Shown piece by piece: positions 14,301 through 26,035 of a stretch of DNA of 64,000 nt; the first letter of the stretch is position 1; the number at the start of each line of letters is the position of its first letter. The translations under genes and the position numbers were made by a program. Source of the DNA: Tetrahymena thermophila SB210. Its lineage: Eukaryota > Ciliophora > Oligohymenophorea > Hymenostomatida > Tetrahymenidae. The DNA lies in the NCBI RefSeq assembly GCF_000189635.1, contig NW_002476199.1, forward strand, positions 208,173 through 272,172. Reading direction: 5' to 3'. The notes under the pieces are model-generated. The model saw only the letters and a list, made by a program, of their open reading frames with translations, was not told where the DNA came from and searched no databases.

Positions 14301-14835
14301 ATGAATTAAAAGAATTTGTTTTCAAAGGATCTATCGCTAAGCTGTATGATTGATTATAATAAAATTCAGTTGTTAAAATTATTAATTTATTTATTTTTAT
14401 TAATAGTTATAAAGAGAATGGTACATCCAGTAAACTAAGAATATACGTTGCTAATGATTTAAAAGAAATAAACTGTAAAAAAGAAGGTAAGTAGACTGTA
14501 AAGTCTAAATGGAAAATGCCAATTAACATGATTTAGCAAATAAAGTCAAATTATGAAACAGACCCTCAAGGATTTTCTAAGTCTCATTTTGCACTTTCAT
14601 TTAGAAAAAGTATTTAATTTTTATTTTTATTTTCTTATCATAATAAAAATTTTAACTCTATTTAGAACCTGAACCTGAAACTTGCTTCTCAATTATCGGA
14701 CCTCCTTCTTCTGTAAGAAAATGTTTCTTTGTGCAATGTGGAAGTAAATTTGAGAAAGATAAATGGGTATAGTACTTGAATGATTTAATATTAGAATCAC
14801 AAGAGCAATTTAAAAATATTAAAATAAAATTCTGA
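5302..14835 (+). CDS. Giant armadillo/HEAT-like repeat protein with C-terminal PH-like domain
   Basis: A roughly 9.5-kb gene with about 20 short introns encodes about 2,700 residues. Early exons are 5302-5335, 5436-5591, 5651-5715, 5778-6196, 6264-6537 and 6617 onward; the last introns are 14344-14406 and 14610-14665. The protein is a long chain of amphipathic Leu/Ile-rich helices with Asn and Gly at turns, typical of ARM/HEAT solenoids; examples are EKLIGYGNNRNEEIVQLLVE and NLVNEGGIDILSDFVEND. The last 150 or so residues (from KENGTSSKLRIYVANDLKE, past SKWKMPINMI, to FEKDKWVQYLNDLI) follow a PH-domain pattern: alternating strands, then a final helix carrying a Trp. ARM solenoids bind proteins and PH-like domains bind lipids or peptides, so a scaffold role is plausible. 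The first exon (34 nt, then a 100-nt intron) is the least certain part, because the direct reading from 5302 meets TGA. I know no exact orthologue. Confidence 0.8.
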
Positions 14836-15220
14836 ATTTATTTAAAAACACTTCTCAAATAATTATCAAATGGAAATAAAATGAATAATAACTGTATAAA
14901 TTTTTTATTTTATATATGCCTAACCTAGCATCAATCATATTTAGTTAAAATTAATTATCTTTATTTCTTTAAATTAATTTTAGGTAATCTAAATTAATAT
15001 TTAAAATTTAGTTAATATTTTGAGTTAAAATTTAATGATTAAAATATAACAAAATATATTTAACAATTAATACTTTGTAAAATATTCATTAAAATAAAAT
15101 TTTGTAAATTGAAAGTAATCTGTCCAAACAAATAAATTGATAATTCGATGGATATTAAAAATTTATAAAAAACTATTTAACTAAATTTAAGCTAACTTGA
15201 TTTTTACTAAAGAAAATAAA
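14836..15220. other. Intergenic region
   Basis: Short AT-rich spacer between two genes on the same strand. Nothing else was seen. Confidence 0.5.
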
Positions 15221-17173
15221 ATGAAAACCAGTTTAAATAGTAGGGAACCAGTAAAACAATCAAAATAGCAAATTTAAAGAACTTCTTAAGCATCTAATTT
15301 TTATCCTAATAGTATCAATAACAGTAAATAAATTTCATATTCTACATCAATCAACTCTATAGTTAATGATGAAATTACTTAGAATAATATAGTGAGAGAA
15401 AAAAGCTTAATATATGAAAAACACAGGACAAAAATGCAATAAGTAACTTATTTAAAATCTGAGAGCATAAATAAGCTTCATTAAAGCTTTTTAAAAATGC
15501 CATTTAGTGAGATAAGTGCAAATAAAAAAAGTAAGAGATCAAAAAGCCTTGTTAATAATTTAATGATGGAAAAAGTTGTAGGAGAGACTATAGAAGATGA
15601 TATTAATGATTAAATTATAATAAACAATTAAACATCTAAAAGAAATACAATTATTTTATAGAATAATTACCTTACATAATTAAAAGAAAAAAGAGATGCT
15701 CTAAATATGTAAACTTTTTTAAAAAATAAACCTAAAACATTGCTAAATTAAAATGCATAAAGTAATAACCAAAGATTCTCTTAAATATCCAAAAGCAAAA
15801 GAAGCTAATCAGTTAATGCAATAACTAATAAAGATGTTTAAACAATAAATTAGATGACTAAGCCTTAAATTAATGCTATTATTTTAAAAAACCAAAAAGA
15901 AAACCAAGATGATATAATAGAATAAAAATTATTGTAAAATCCAGCAAAGTAAGGAAATGTATTAGAAATATAAAGAGTTTACAAATAATAGAATAAAATT
16001 ATTAATTCAGAAAATAAATAAAAGAGTTTAAATCAAATTGAAGATTCAGATGGTAGTTAAAATAATTCTATAGTTTTAGATGAACCTGTATCTAAAAAGC
16101 AGAAAATGGAAGAAATTAGAGAAAATTATTATTACAACCTCAAGGATTTGCTTAAAATAGCTGATAAGGATTATTTGATATTAAAATCTAAGTAATTGTT
16201 TGAGTCTTCTTTTACCATCATGAAAAAGACTGTAGAAGATTATGATCAAATCATTAGAGAGCTGAGAGGCAGAATATTTAGATTAAATAATGAAAATGCA
16301 GAATTAGAGACCACTAATGAGTGGTTGAAAAGACTCAACCATTAGCTAGATAAACAAAAACGAGAGATTAGTGAAAATTAGCAAATTCTTATGAGCTAAC
16401 TGAAAGACTTGAAATCTTTTAAAGATAGCTACATTTTGATGTAAACGAAATTCTCAAATATAAATTTAGAGAAGTTTATAAATAACTATGAAATATTAGA
16501 CAAAAAAGCATTTGAGTATTTAACTAAATTAAATATTCTTGAAGATGAAAAATATTAACTTACAAGATGTAATAAAGAAGCTAAAGAGACAATTTAAATA
16601 TTGGAAAAAGAAATCGAGCAGTTAAAGCTGAGCAAGGATAATCTAAAATAATTTTCTAGTTCTAGATATAAATTTGAAATAGATAATAATATTGAACTTT
16701 CAAATTAAAATATATGTGTATCATATTAAAAGTAAAATATTTAAGAATCAAATAAACGAAAAGATAGTTAAAATGAGGAACAGCATTACAAAAAGTAGTA
16801 CAACTAGGTTTTTAATAGAATTTTATCTATGTATAATAAAATACTGGATAAGCAGTCAATATTATATTTTGATGAATAAATTGTTAGGTGTAATTTAGAT
16901 GATCCCTTAGACGTATTAAATTCAATAGAATAGATGATCTAGTTTAATGCGTTTTAAAACTATTAAAAAGAAATGAAAAACATTATAACAGCCTCGAACA
17001 AATTAATAAAGGCTTGCTATGACGAATCTTCAGCTGAAATATTCAATGAGCAAGGAAAGTTTGACTGCGAAGCTATTTACAACAAAGTTCTATCATATAT
17101 CACAACTCTTAAACTAAACATTAAGTAGTTAAAAAATCAAGTTGCTTCATATTAATTGCTAATTAACAACTGA
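15221..17173 (+). CDS. Intronless coiled-coil protein
   Basis: A single open frame of 650 residues from ATG 15221 to TGA 17171-17173, with many in-frame TAA and TAG read as Gln. The first 290 or so residues are Ser/Asn/Lys/Gln-rich and probably disordered. From about residue 300 (KKQKMEEIRENYYYNLKDL) to the end there are long heptad-like helical stretches rich in Leu, Glu and Lys, for example IIRELRGRIFRLNNENAELE and a later KETIQILEKEIEQLKLSKD, which indicate coiled coil. There is no transmembrane segment or enzyme motif. It may be a structural or cytoskeletal protein, but no family is recognised. Lack of intro­ns is unusual among its neighbours. Confidence 0.8.
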
Positions 17174-18362
17174 AAATTAAAATTTGTATTTTTGTATTAA
17201 AAACGATAATTTAATTAAAGTATTTTGGAAGAAAATTTAGATTAAATTATTAAATTTAATGTTACACATTTTTATAAAGTTAATGACTGTAACATATGCA
17301 TTTTTAAATTTTTTGCTTATTTTTATTTTTAAATAATTGATTTTATATATGACGCAGTTAAGCAATTTAGGAATTTTAATTACAATAATATTTACTATTT
17401 AAAAGAAATAATCAATAACTCGAAAGAAATATGTGTTTAAATATTATTTTAATGAGATACGAACTAAAAATTTTTCTTATCCACTAGATTGATTTTTTTT
17501 TTTTTTTTCAATGATAAAATTTAATTGTTATTTTTTTATTTTTAAGAACAAATATTTATTAAAAAAAGTTCTTTCTTGCTTAAAAACAATTAAAATTAAT
17601 TTGAGAAGAAAAAGTGTTAAAAGTAAATATCAATTTTTTATCAATATCAAATTCAATCAATTTGTTAGTTAGTAAATAAATATTTTAACTTGAATTTTAT
17701 TTGAAATTTATTGATAATTAAATCCAGCTTAAATCAAATTTATAAAAGAAACAAAATTATAATTGCTCTAATAAAATATTTATGCTCAAAATTTTTGTAA
17801 GAAAAATTAAAAAATAAGCATAAACAGAATTAAAATTAAATCGGGTTTTGATAGAAGAATTGAGGTAAATTTTTTAATTCTTTTACATTTTACAAAAATT
17901 TTTAGTTAATTTAATCTATTAGAAAATGAATGAATAGAATATTAATTATGCGAGACAAATTGTTAGGCATTCATATATTTTTTACAAATTTTTTAATTAA
18001 GTTAAAATTTTTGAAATAAATGCTTAATGAAACAGTAAATAGACTTTTGATTAGCCAGCTTAATAAATTTAAAGTATAATAATTGACTGTAAGTACGGAT
18101 AAATATAAAATAAGAGATACCATTTATCTTTTGACTAATAAATCAGTGTATTGGAACACAGAAAATAATATCCATATACTTAACTTATTGCGATTTATAT
18201 ATTGATCTATAAAAATTATATATTTGACCAATTAATTACAAACATTTTTGTAAAACAAAAAATAAAAAAATAATTAATAAATTATCTAAAAGATTCAAAC
18301 AAGAAAATAGTCTGTCTGTCAATCATAGGGTTTTAGTTATATAAATTTAGGCATTTAAAGTT
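17174..18362. other. Intergenic region, with one short ORF
   Basis: Mostly very AT-rich with a poly-T run near 17498. It includes an open frame at 18020-18205 (61 residues, MLNETVNRLLISQLNKFKV at its start) whose composition is compatible with coding. It has no recognisable homologue and is not called as a gene. Confidence 0.45.
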
Positions 18363-21300
18363 ATGAAAAAATACTTTTAAGAGTTCATTAAAACAATATT
18401 AGAGATTATAGAGGATCAGCCTAATTATTCAATATCAATCGGGATGTATGTTGCACTTATTGTATGGCATTTCTTTCAGATTAGAGGTTACGTTTATGTA
18501 GATGAAAAGAGGACTATAGAAAACGAATACTTAAAAGTGCTTTACAAAATAGACGTAAATAGCACTATGACTTACCTTTTATTCTTTAAGGAAAACTCTA
18601 TTCTCACACTGATATTTTTTGCGTTTGTTACCTTTATCTCATTTTTTTATATCAGCTACTTAGTATTCATAACTGTTATGAAAATTAAATGGAAATTATG
18701 GATAGGCAAAAATAAGCAATTAATTTCACATATAAATTAACTACTAAATACATTCTTTATATTCTTTTAATGGGTTTTCTTTATACCTTTTTTTGAGATG
18801 AACATTGGAGTTATGATGTGTGGAAGCCAAGGATTTTTAGTTGAGTATAGAGATAGCACTTAGTGTAATATGCCTTTAATAATTAGAATTGTAGGGTCTT
18901 TAGGGACGGTCCTCACATTTTGCACAAGCTTAATTTTAATTTTTTTTTACAGGAATTATGAGTTCAATGAAAGATTATTGCTAAAAAGGAGATTTCATCC
19001 GATTTTATTTTTGTAGCTAATATGCTATTTTCTTATTGTTTTCTTTACGTATGCTGTAAGCGTTGCAACCTAAATTAAATTTACAATAATTTAAATTACA
19101 GTAGTAACTTTAATATATGACTTATTAACAAATCTACCATTCAGAAATCCTAATATTATTATTTATTATGCAACAACGTCTGTTTTTTTTGAAGTTTTTT
19201 GTATCATATATACCATACTCTTATACAACCCCTAATAGAGTGATAACGACATGCTCTATCAAATGGTTATAATTGGCTCTCTAGCATCTGCTTTTTCTCT
19301 TGTACTATGGTTTTACAAATATGAGAGCATTATGAAGATAAGCTCACTAAATTTTGGAAGGTAAATTTTTTTTGATGATGTAATTTATCTTTTTTACATT
19401 AGATTTTGTTAAAATATGTTCAGATTCTGTTAATATGTTTTGATTAAATAACAAATTTCTAATGAATTAGTTTAATAATATATCTAATAGTTCAAAAAAA
19501 TTTTGAATTTAGTAAGTAAACTCACTAATGATTAATTTCATAAAGCAAAATTAAGTGGCATATTTACATTTTTAAATAAGGGCTTAAACACATAAAATTC
19601 TATTTAGATTAAATCTAGTGTTAAGCTTTAAGTAAAGCAAATTTCTTTTATATGAAATAAAAATAATAACAAAAAATACACTTTTTAAATAAAGTTTTCA
19701 AAAAAAAAAAAAGATTTATTGTCTTTTAATGGTATTTTTTACTTTGGAATCTATTTTGATATCTTTAAATAAGATATTTATTTATTTATAACCAATTAAA
19801 TTAATAATTTTTAGTGGTACTTAATTAAAAACCAAATTTATTGCAAACAAATTTTATGGTCATTTTTAATTAATTTTATTTTTATTTAGGACATACCATC
19901 ATTTAGATTTTTACTTAGAAGAAATCTTTCGGTTAAGTTCTATATAATAGAGCGATACTAACGCAAAGTACAAATTATTAGAGATTGTTTCATATCATCA
20001 AATCAACTGTAACTTTAATAATTGTTACTGTAAAACAATCGACCTCAAAAATAATAAAAACGCTGTTTAGCATGAGTGCATCATCCAACTTATCGACAGT
20101 ATATTTTAGTGGAGTTTATAGTAAAAGATCTTATTTAACAATAAAAAAGAAATAGAACATATCTCTTTAAAATACATTTCTTTTGTGGCTAAGTATTTAA
20201 AAAACCCAATTCAAGCTTACATGCTGTTAAAAACAATAGTAAATTAGAGAAAAGATAAGAGCATTTATTTTCAATCTATTTGTGAATTACTCGAATAAAG
20301 AATAGAGTAAATGATAGAGGAGAGAATTTAACGAGAATAACTAAGCGAGGATTCAAATCAGCTTCATTTGAGGAGGGATTTCTAGTAAATCGTATTTTAG
20401 CAAAATGCTTAAGAAACAATACTGCCTCAACTAAAGAGTTTTATTCAAAACAAAATAAACTTTTGGGAAAAATTAAAATCAGCTAAGTTAACAATAAATT
20501 AAATTTCTCTAGAAATGTAGTAACTAAGTTCATAATGCCATAACATAACTAGTACTATTTAGACAATACTTATGTTTGATAACAAAAAATACTCCTTCAG
20601 TTTGATGAATAGCTATTCTTTATTGAAGGTAATTTTTAATTATAAACTCAAATAAATGTGTTAAAACATTAAAAATATTCAATTTTTCTAACTTAATTAG
20701 AATCTAATTTACTCTAATTTGCTTAAATTAAAAAGCTAAAATATAGAAATTTATAGTTTAATTTTATTATTTAAAGATAGTAGCTATTTACAAAGCTTAT
20801 GTCAACAATTAAATAAGACAATCTATTTAGTATGAACTGAAAGCAGCAGATTTGGTAAAAAGAGAAGCTTGCAGTAATTCTGAGCTTATAACGAATTCTG
20901 ATATTATCAAAGGTAATGTTGTAACCATACAAGCAAGTTTTCTGAAAGCAAAAGGGAAAATAATAAACAGTAATAAAGAGAAAATCACAAGCTTTTTTGG
21001 TTACAAATTAGAAGAAGAATAAAGAATTTAAAATCTAAATGATATTATTCCTTCATTTATTAACAAAATCCATCCACAATTGATGAACAATCTAATTATT
21101 AAGGGATATTCTCCATACATAAATTAAAATTTGCATACTTACTCTATAAATAAATAAGGATTTATTTTCCCAATTAACTTAAAATTTGATTATATAAACA
21201 CAATTAAGGATGACTTTGTGCTTAATGGATGCATCCAAAAATATGATAACCTAAATGAATATATTCTTATAGATTCACTAGGATTTATTTAAGGTGTAAC

Positions 21301-24300
21301 TGAATAAATCTACCACTAAATATTCGATTTTGCCAAAAATATGAAAACAAACACACTAAAGCAAGTAAAATTGTTTGTTTAAATTTCAATAAATTTTAAT
21401 AATATTTGAAATTAATAGTAAAATAACTCTGTATAAAAATTGAACCTTGAGCAAATAATTGATAAAATTAATATCTTTTATATCATGCCTTCCTTATTTC
21501 AATATATCTAGACGTAATCTTCCAATTAAATAAAATCTTTTCAATCTCTAAAAAGTGTTGATGATTTTTCTAAAAGCAACTTTAATTACGAAAATTAGCT
21601 CAATAACTAAAAGGCAATAATTACTCTGCCTATTAATTTATAAAAAATATCAAATTAATTAAATGAAAACAGAAAAAAGAATCAGCCTTAATCTATACCT
21701 GAAAGAGGAGACAAATTATTGAACCAGAGCTAACTTAATGATTTGTCTGGAGAACAAAATTTTTTCCACAAATATTAACTTTACTTTGAAAAGAACAGAT
21801 AGGTATTTAAATAAAAATTAAAAGCAATATTTCATTAACTTTGTAATATAATCTAATAAATTGTTTTAAAAATAATAGTTTTGGAGTGACTAAAATAGCC
21901 TAAATAAATTAATTATACAATTTAATATAATAGAAAAGCAGTTTACTTATATGGTTAATGATTTAGAATAAGTGAGCTAAAAATATTATGTCTTAGAAAT
22001 AAACGATATTAGTTAGCTTGATATTTAAATTCCAAAGCTTGAGGAATAGTCAACTTAGAGTAATAGCTTAACTCATAAATCATAAGCAATGGAAAATGAG
22101 ATTGTTAGCTTGAAAATAAGAAATAGGGTAGAAAGTTTTATGTAAAATCCTTCTCAATTGTAAATACCCATTTTAACCAATAATAACTCCACTCCATTAC
22201 TGAGTTTCACGAGAGGCTAAGAAGATTCTGACACTTTTAAAGGTGGTTATGACACTTTTCGTATAGATGAAATAGAAAGATCTTATTCAAAAAGACTTAT
22301 AAAACCAGTAGTTGTAAATACAATGGAATAGCATCATAATTAAGGAAATACAACAAATACTATCTTAGGAGGTATTTAGTAAATATATTTTAACTAAGAT
22401 AAAAGTTTAGTCTCTGCATAAAAAAATGAATTTTCATTTGAATCAGAAAGCCACTAAAGCTCTATTAAAAAAGCAGAGATCGAGGAAAGATAGGGAATAG
22501 GCTCGTTTATAGCAAAGGACTTTAAAAATTAAGAAAATCAAGCTTATTAATATGATGGAAACAATATTTCTTAGAGTGAGTTACAGATATAGATTATTAA
22601 CTCTCTTCAGAGTCCCACTAATAGAGATAAATACTTTACATTAAATAATTTAATTAGTCCTAAATCACCAAATGAAATATTGCTACCAACTTATTAGAAA
22701 GCAGAAGGAGATGATGCAAATAAAATAGTTACTTAAGTAGAAAATGATATTTATTCTTACAGAAATGGAAGATCATCATTTTCACAAATAGAAATACCGG
22801 AATCTCCTATAAAATTATATAAAAATTAATCAAGTATTTTAAATATAAGTGATATTAATTTGATGGAATAAAACAGCATTAGAAAGTCGAGAAATAAATC
22901 TAGCAAAAGATAAACAATAACATTTAACATGACAGAATCTAGCAAATCTAATAAATAGTAAGAAACCTCTTTATTATGGAAAAGAGTTAGTTTAAACAAA
23001 TAGGCAACTGTATTTAAGTTCAATTCAGGTGGTATAAATGAAATCCTTTAACATTAATTCTCAGAAGTTTCTAAAGACGACAAAACTTAAGTCTCAAATT
23101 AGAGAGTTTCTGATTTATTAAAATCTGAAGACTAAAAAGAAGATAATATAAACAATAAATATATAATTAAGAATTAACCATCTATAACAACACTTTCTTC
23201 TTTTACTAAATGTACCGACAATGATGTAATTTAATCAATAGCATTCAAGAAAAATCCAAGAATTATCAATCTTTTAAACCTTGTATTAAGTAAAATTTTA
23301 TTCGTTAATTAAATATTTTATTTATTAAACATTTAACCAAAATTAAGTTGGTCGTTTTACAATTATTCTCTTTTTACTGCTCTCTGCATCTATTATTTTG
23401 ATAGTAGATGCTTAGTAGCTTATTGATGACTTTGGACTAATTCAGAAATTTAAGAGTAGCTACTAACTTTATATTCAAGAGTTTATAACAGGCTTAAATC
23501 TTTTTGGCATGAATGACGGATCAATATATAGCTCTGAAATTACTTAAAAATACTAGTCAAGTTTATAGCAATAAATTTATCAATTTGGAGAAGATTTTTC
23601 TGATATGGCAAAGTAAAATTCAATACTGTATTCTCTTTATCTTTCAAACAGTAACTTATAACCTATTAACACAGTGATTTACAGTGGGCAGTAAAATTTA
23701 ATTTCTTATAAAATAACTCAAATTAACTTTTTTTCTCATTAATATTAAAAAGGTAATTTAATTTTTAGGCTGCTGTATAACCTTTAGAGTTTGTTATGAA
23801 AACATTTAATGCTTTGCTCTCACTTGCATTTTCTTCTGACCGCTCAAATATTGAAGGGCTTTTCTATTTAGTTGCTAATTCTCTATCTTCTCTTCAAACT
23901 TTTCAATCTTTAGAAGAATAATTTTCAGACAGTTTCTATGATACTTATTCAAATTTAAGCGAGAGATATATTATTTGTGGAATTATTGTAGGATCTACTC
24001 TAATTTGCATATTTGTCATAACTTAATTCTTCTTATGCTAATTAGCTAGATACCAAGAAAAAATTATTTTTTTAGTTACTAAACTAGACCTAAATGACGT
24101 TTAATATGAAATCAGCAAGCTGTCTAACTGTTACACTGCTTTGAATAAAGAAAATGATTAATGGCTATCAATAAATTTTAGCAATATAATGTTTTAATTT
24201 AACTATAAAAAAAATATTGAAGATATTTCACTTTCTTATAAAATACAAGAAAAAAACACAAAAGGTGATAAAAAGCAATCAAAAAAATAAAAACAAAATC

Positions 24301-25241
24301 AATAAATATAAAATTAAGGCAAGAATAAGTCAAATCTATAATTTTCTTCTACAATCTAGGGTTAGTCAGTTAGTACTGTAAAATTTTAGCTTTTGCTGAC
24401 TGTTGTTCTTGTACTATGTTTAATATTGTTTACTGTAATTTTGACACTATCTTACAACAAAAGTTTAAAAATGAATCCAAGTATAACCTTGTAAAAAAAG
24501 ACTACATAGCTTATCTATGCAACTAACACAGCTTTGCTATTCACTGATTTGCTTTCTGTGAAATAGATGACTTAAAATTAATACTTTCCATAAATTCAAA
24601 CTTCATAGTATATATCAGTTAGTTTGTAAAGCGTAAATGTAATTAGAAATTATATTAACTCATTTGTGACCTACACAGAGAATATAGGAAACTATGACTA
24701 AAATTTTTAGAGTGATTTAAATGATTATTTTAGTTCTGATTTGTGCAATTTATATGACTCAAATTAATTCTGTACCGATACTGCAAATATAGATTATTAA
24801 ATAAGGAGATCCTTTGTTTCTTCTGGTTTGTCAGGACTTTTCTCAAGATATAATTAATATTTTGGGAATATAATAAGTGCATTAACAAATCAAAATAGTT
24901 CCCAAGCTAAATCTGAGATATACAACTTCATGAATAGTTATGATTATGAAATACTTATTTTACAAGGATTTTAGCTTCCTATGCTGTCTTTAAAAGACTT
25001 TTTAGACTTAATTAACTAAAATATCATCAATACAGCTAATTCTTTGAAAAATACTGAAATTATATACTATATTATATTCTGCTCTATTTTTTTGGTTATG
25101 CTTTTAGCAATAGATAGCAAAGTAAGATAGCAAATAATAGAATAAGTCTCTAAACTAAATTTCTCTCTAACATTTATTCCAATTCATAAGCAGCATGAAG
25201 AAGTAATGATACAGATGCTCAAATAAATTAATAATTCTTGA
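18363..25241 (+). CDS. Multi-pass membrane protein, TmcB/TmcC-like with PAS-like domain
   Basis: Seven exons (18363-19360, 19890-20628, 20777-21364, 21419-21802, 21879-23289, 23348-23690, 23753-25241) total 5,952 nt, or 1,983 residues. Seven to eight hydrophobic segments fill residues 20-320 (for example GMYVALIVWHFF and SILTLIFFAFVTFISFF). A cytosolic region follows with the Cys motif CNFNNCYCK near residue 375, characteristic of ciliate and Dictyostelium TmcB/TmcC proteins, then helical TPR-like sequence. A PAS-like domain lies around residues 610-760 (EKITSFFGYKLEEEQRI, then ILIDSLGFIQGVTEQIYHQI). A roughly 600-residue Ser/Asn/Gln-rich linker is followed by four more transmembrane segments beginning near residue 1,375 (RFTIILFLLLSASIILIVDA). 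The family is expanded in ciliates and its function is unknown; environmental sensing is often supposed. The first intron is 529 nt, far longer than the others. Family assignment is by memory of the motif pattern. Confidence 0.8.
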
Positions 25242-25283
25242 TAATATAAAAATTTTATTCTTTTTATAAAAATTATATTAATA

Positions 25284-25966
25284 AAAATTCTTTTGAAAAA
25301 TTTAAAATGTGTAAATATTTAATAAAATGGACTTGTTTTGTATTTATAAGAAGTTATTTAACAAGAGATCTGCTTGAAACAAAATCTTTTGAATTAATAA
25401 GCAAAAAAAATTTTTTTGAAAAGGTGTTGTAAATTAAGAGAGATTAAAAATAAATTACTAAATTGTATTCAAGGATTTACAATGAGAATGATAATTATGA
25501 TAAATTAAATACCTACTACTTTAAGATTTGAAAAAAGAAAACCATAATTATAACAAATAAACATAAATTATTTATTTATTTATTTTAGAATGTACATATT
25601 TATTTAAATATCTTTTAAAAATTCTTTTGAAAAATTTAAAATGTGTAAATATTTAATAAAATGGACTTGTTTTGTATTTATAAGAAGTTATTTAACAAGA
25701 GATCTGCTTGAAACAAAATCTTTTGAATTAATAAGCATAAAAAATTTTTTTGAAAAGGTGATGTTAATTAAGAGAGATTAAAAATAATTATTAAATTGTA
25801 TTCAAGGATTTACAATGAAAATGATAATTATGATAAATTTAATATCTACTACTTTAAGATTTGAAAAAAGAAAACCATAATTATAACAAATAAACATAAA
25901 TTATTTATTTATCTATCTATCTATTTATTTATTTTAGAATGTACATATTTATTTAAATATCTTTTG
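25284..25966. repeat. Two-copy direct tandem duplication of about 333 bp
   Basis: Copy 1 (about 25284-25616) and copy 2 (about 25617-25966) are nearly identical from AAAAATTCTTTTGAAAAATT through TTTAAATATCTTTT. Differences are scattered single bases plus an expanded TCTA/TTTA run in copy 2 near 25910-25930. The duplication sits directly downstream of the TmcB-like gene's stop. Neither copy holds a coding-like ORF. Confidence 0.9.
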
Positions 25967-26035
25967 AAACAATCAAAAAAATCTGTATGTATTTAAAAAT
26001 TTTTTTGTTGTAGTAATATAAAATTTATCAAAATT

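Noticed and set aside
23753..23768. 16-nt ultra-short intron in the TmcB-like gene
   Set aside because: Removing only these bases gives the wrong frame. A 62-nt intron at 23691-23752 restores the frame and retains these bases as coding.
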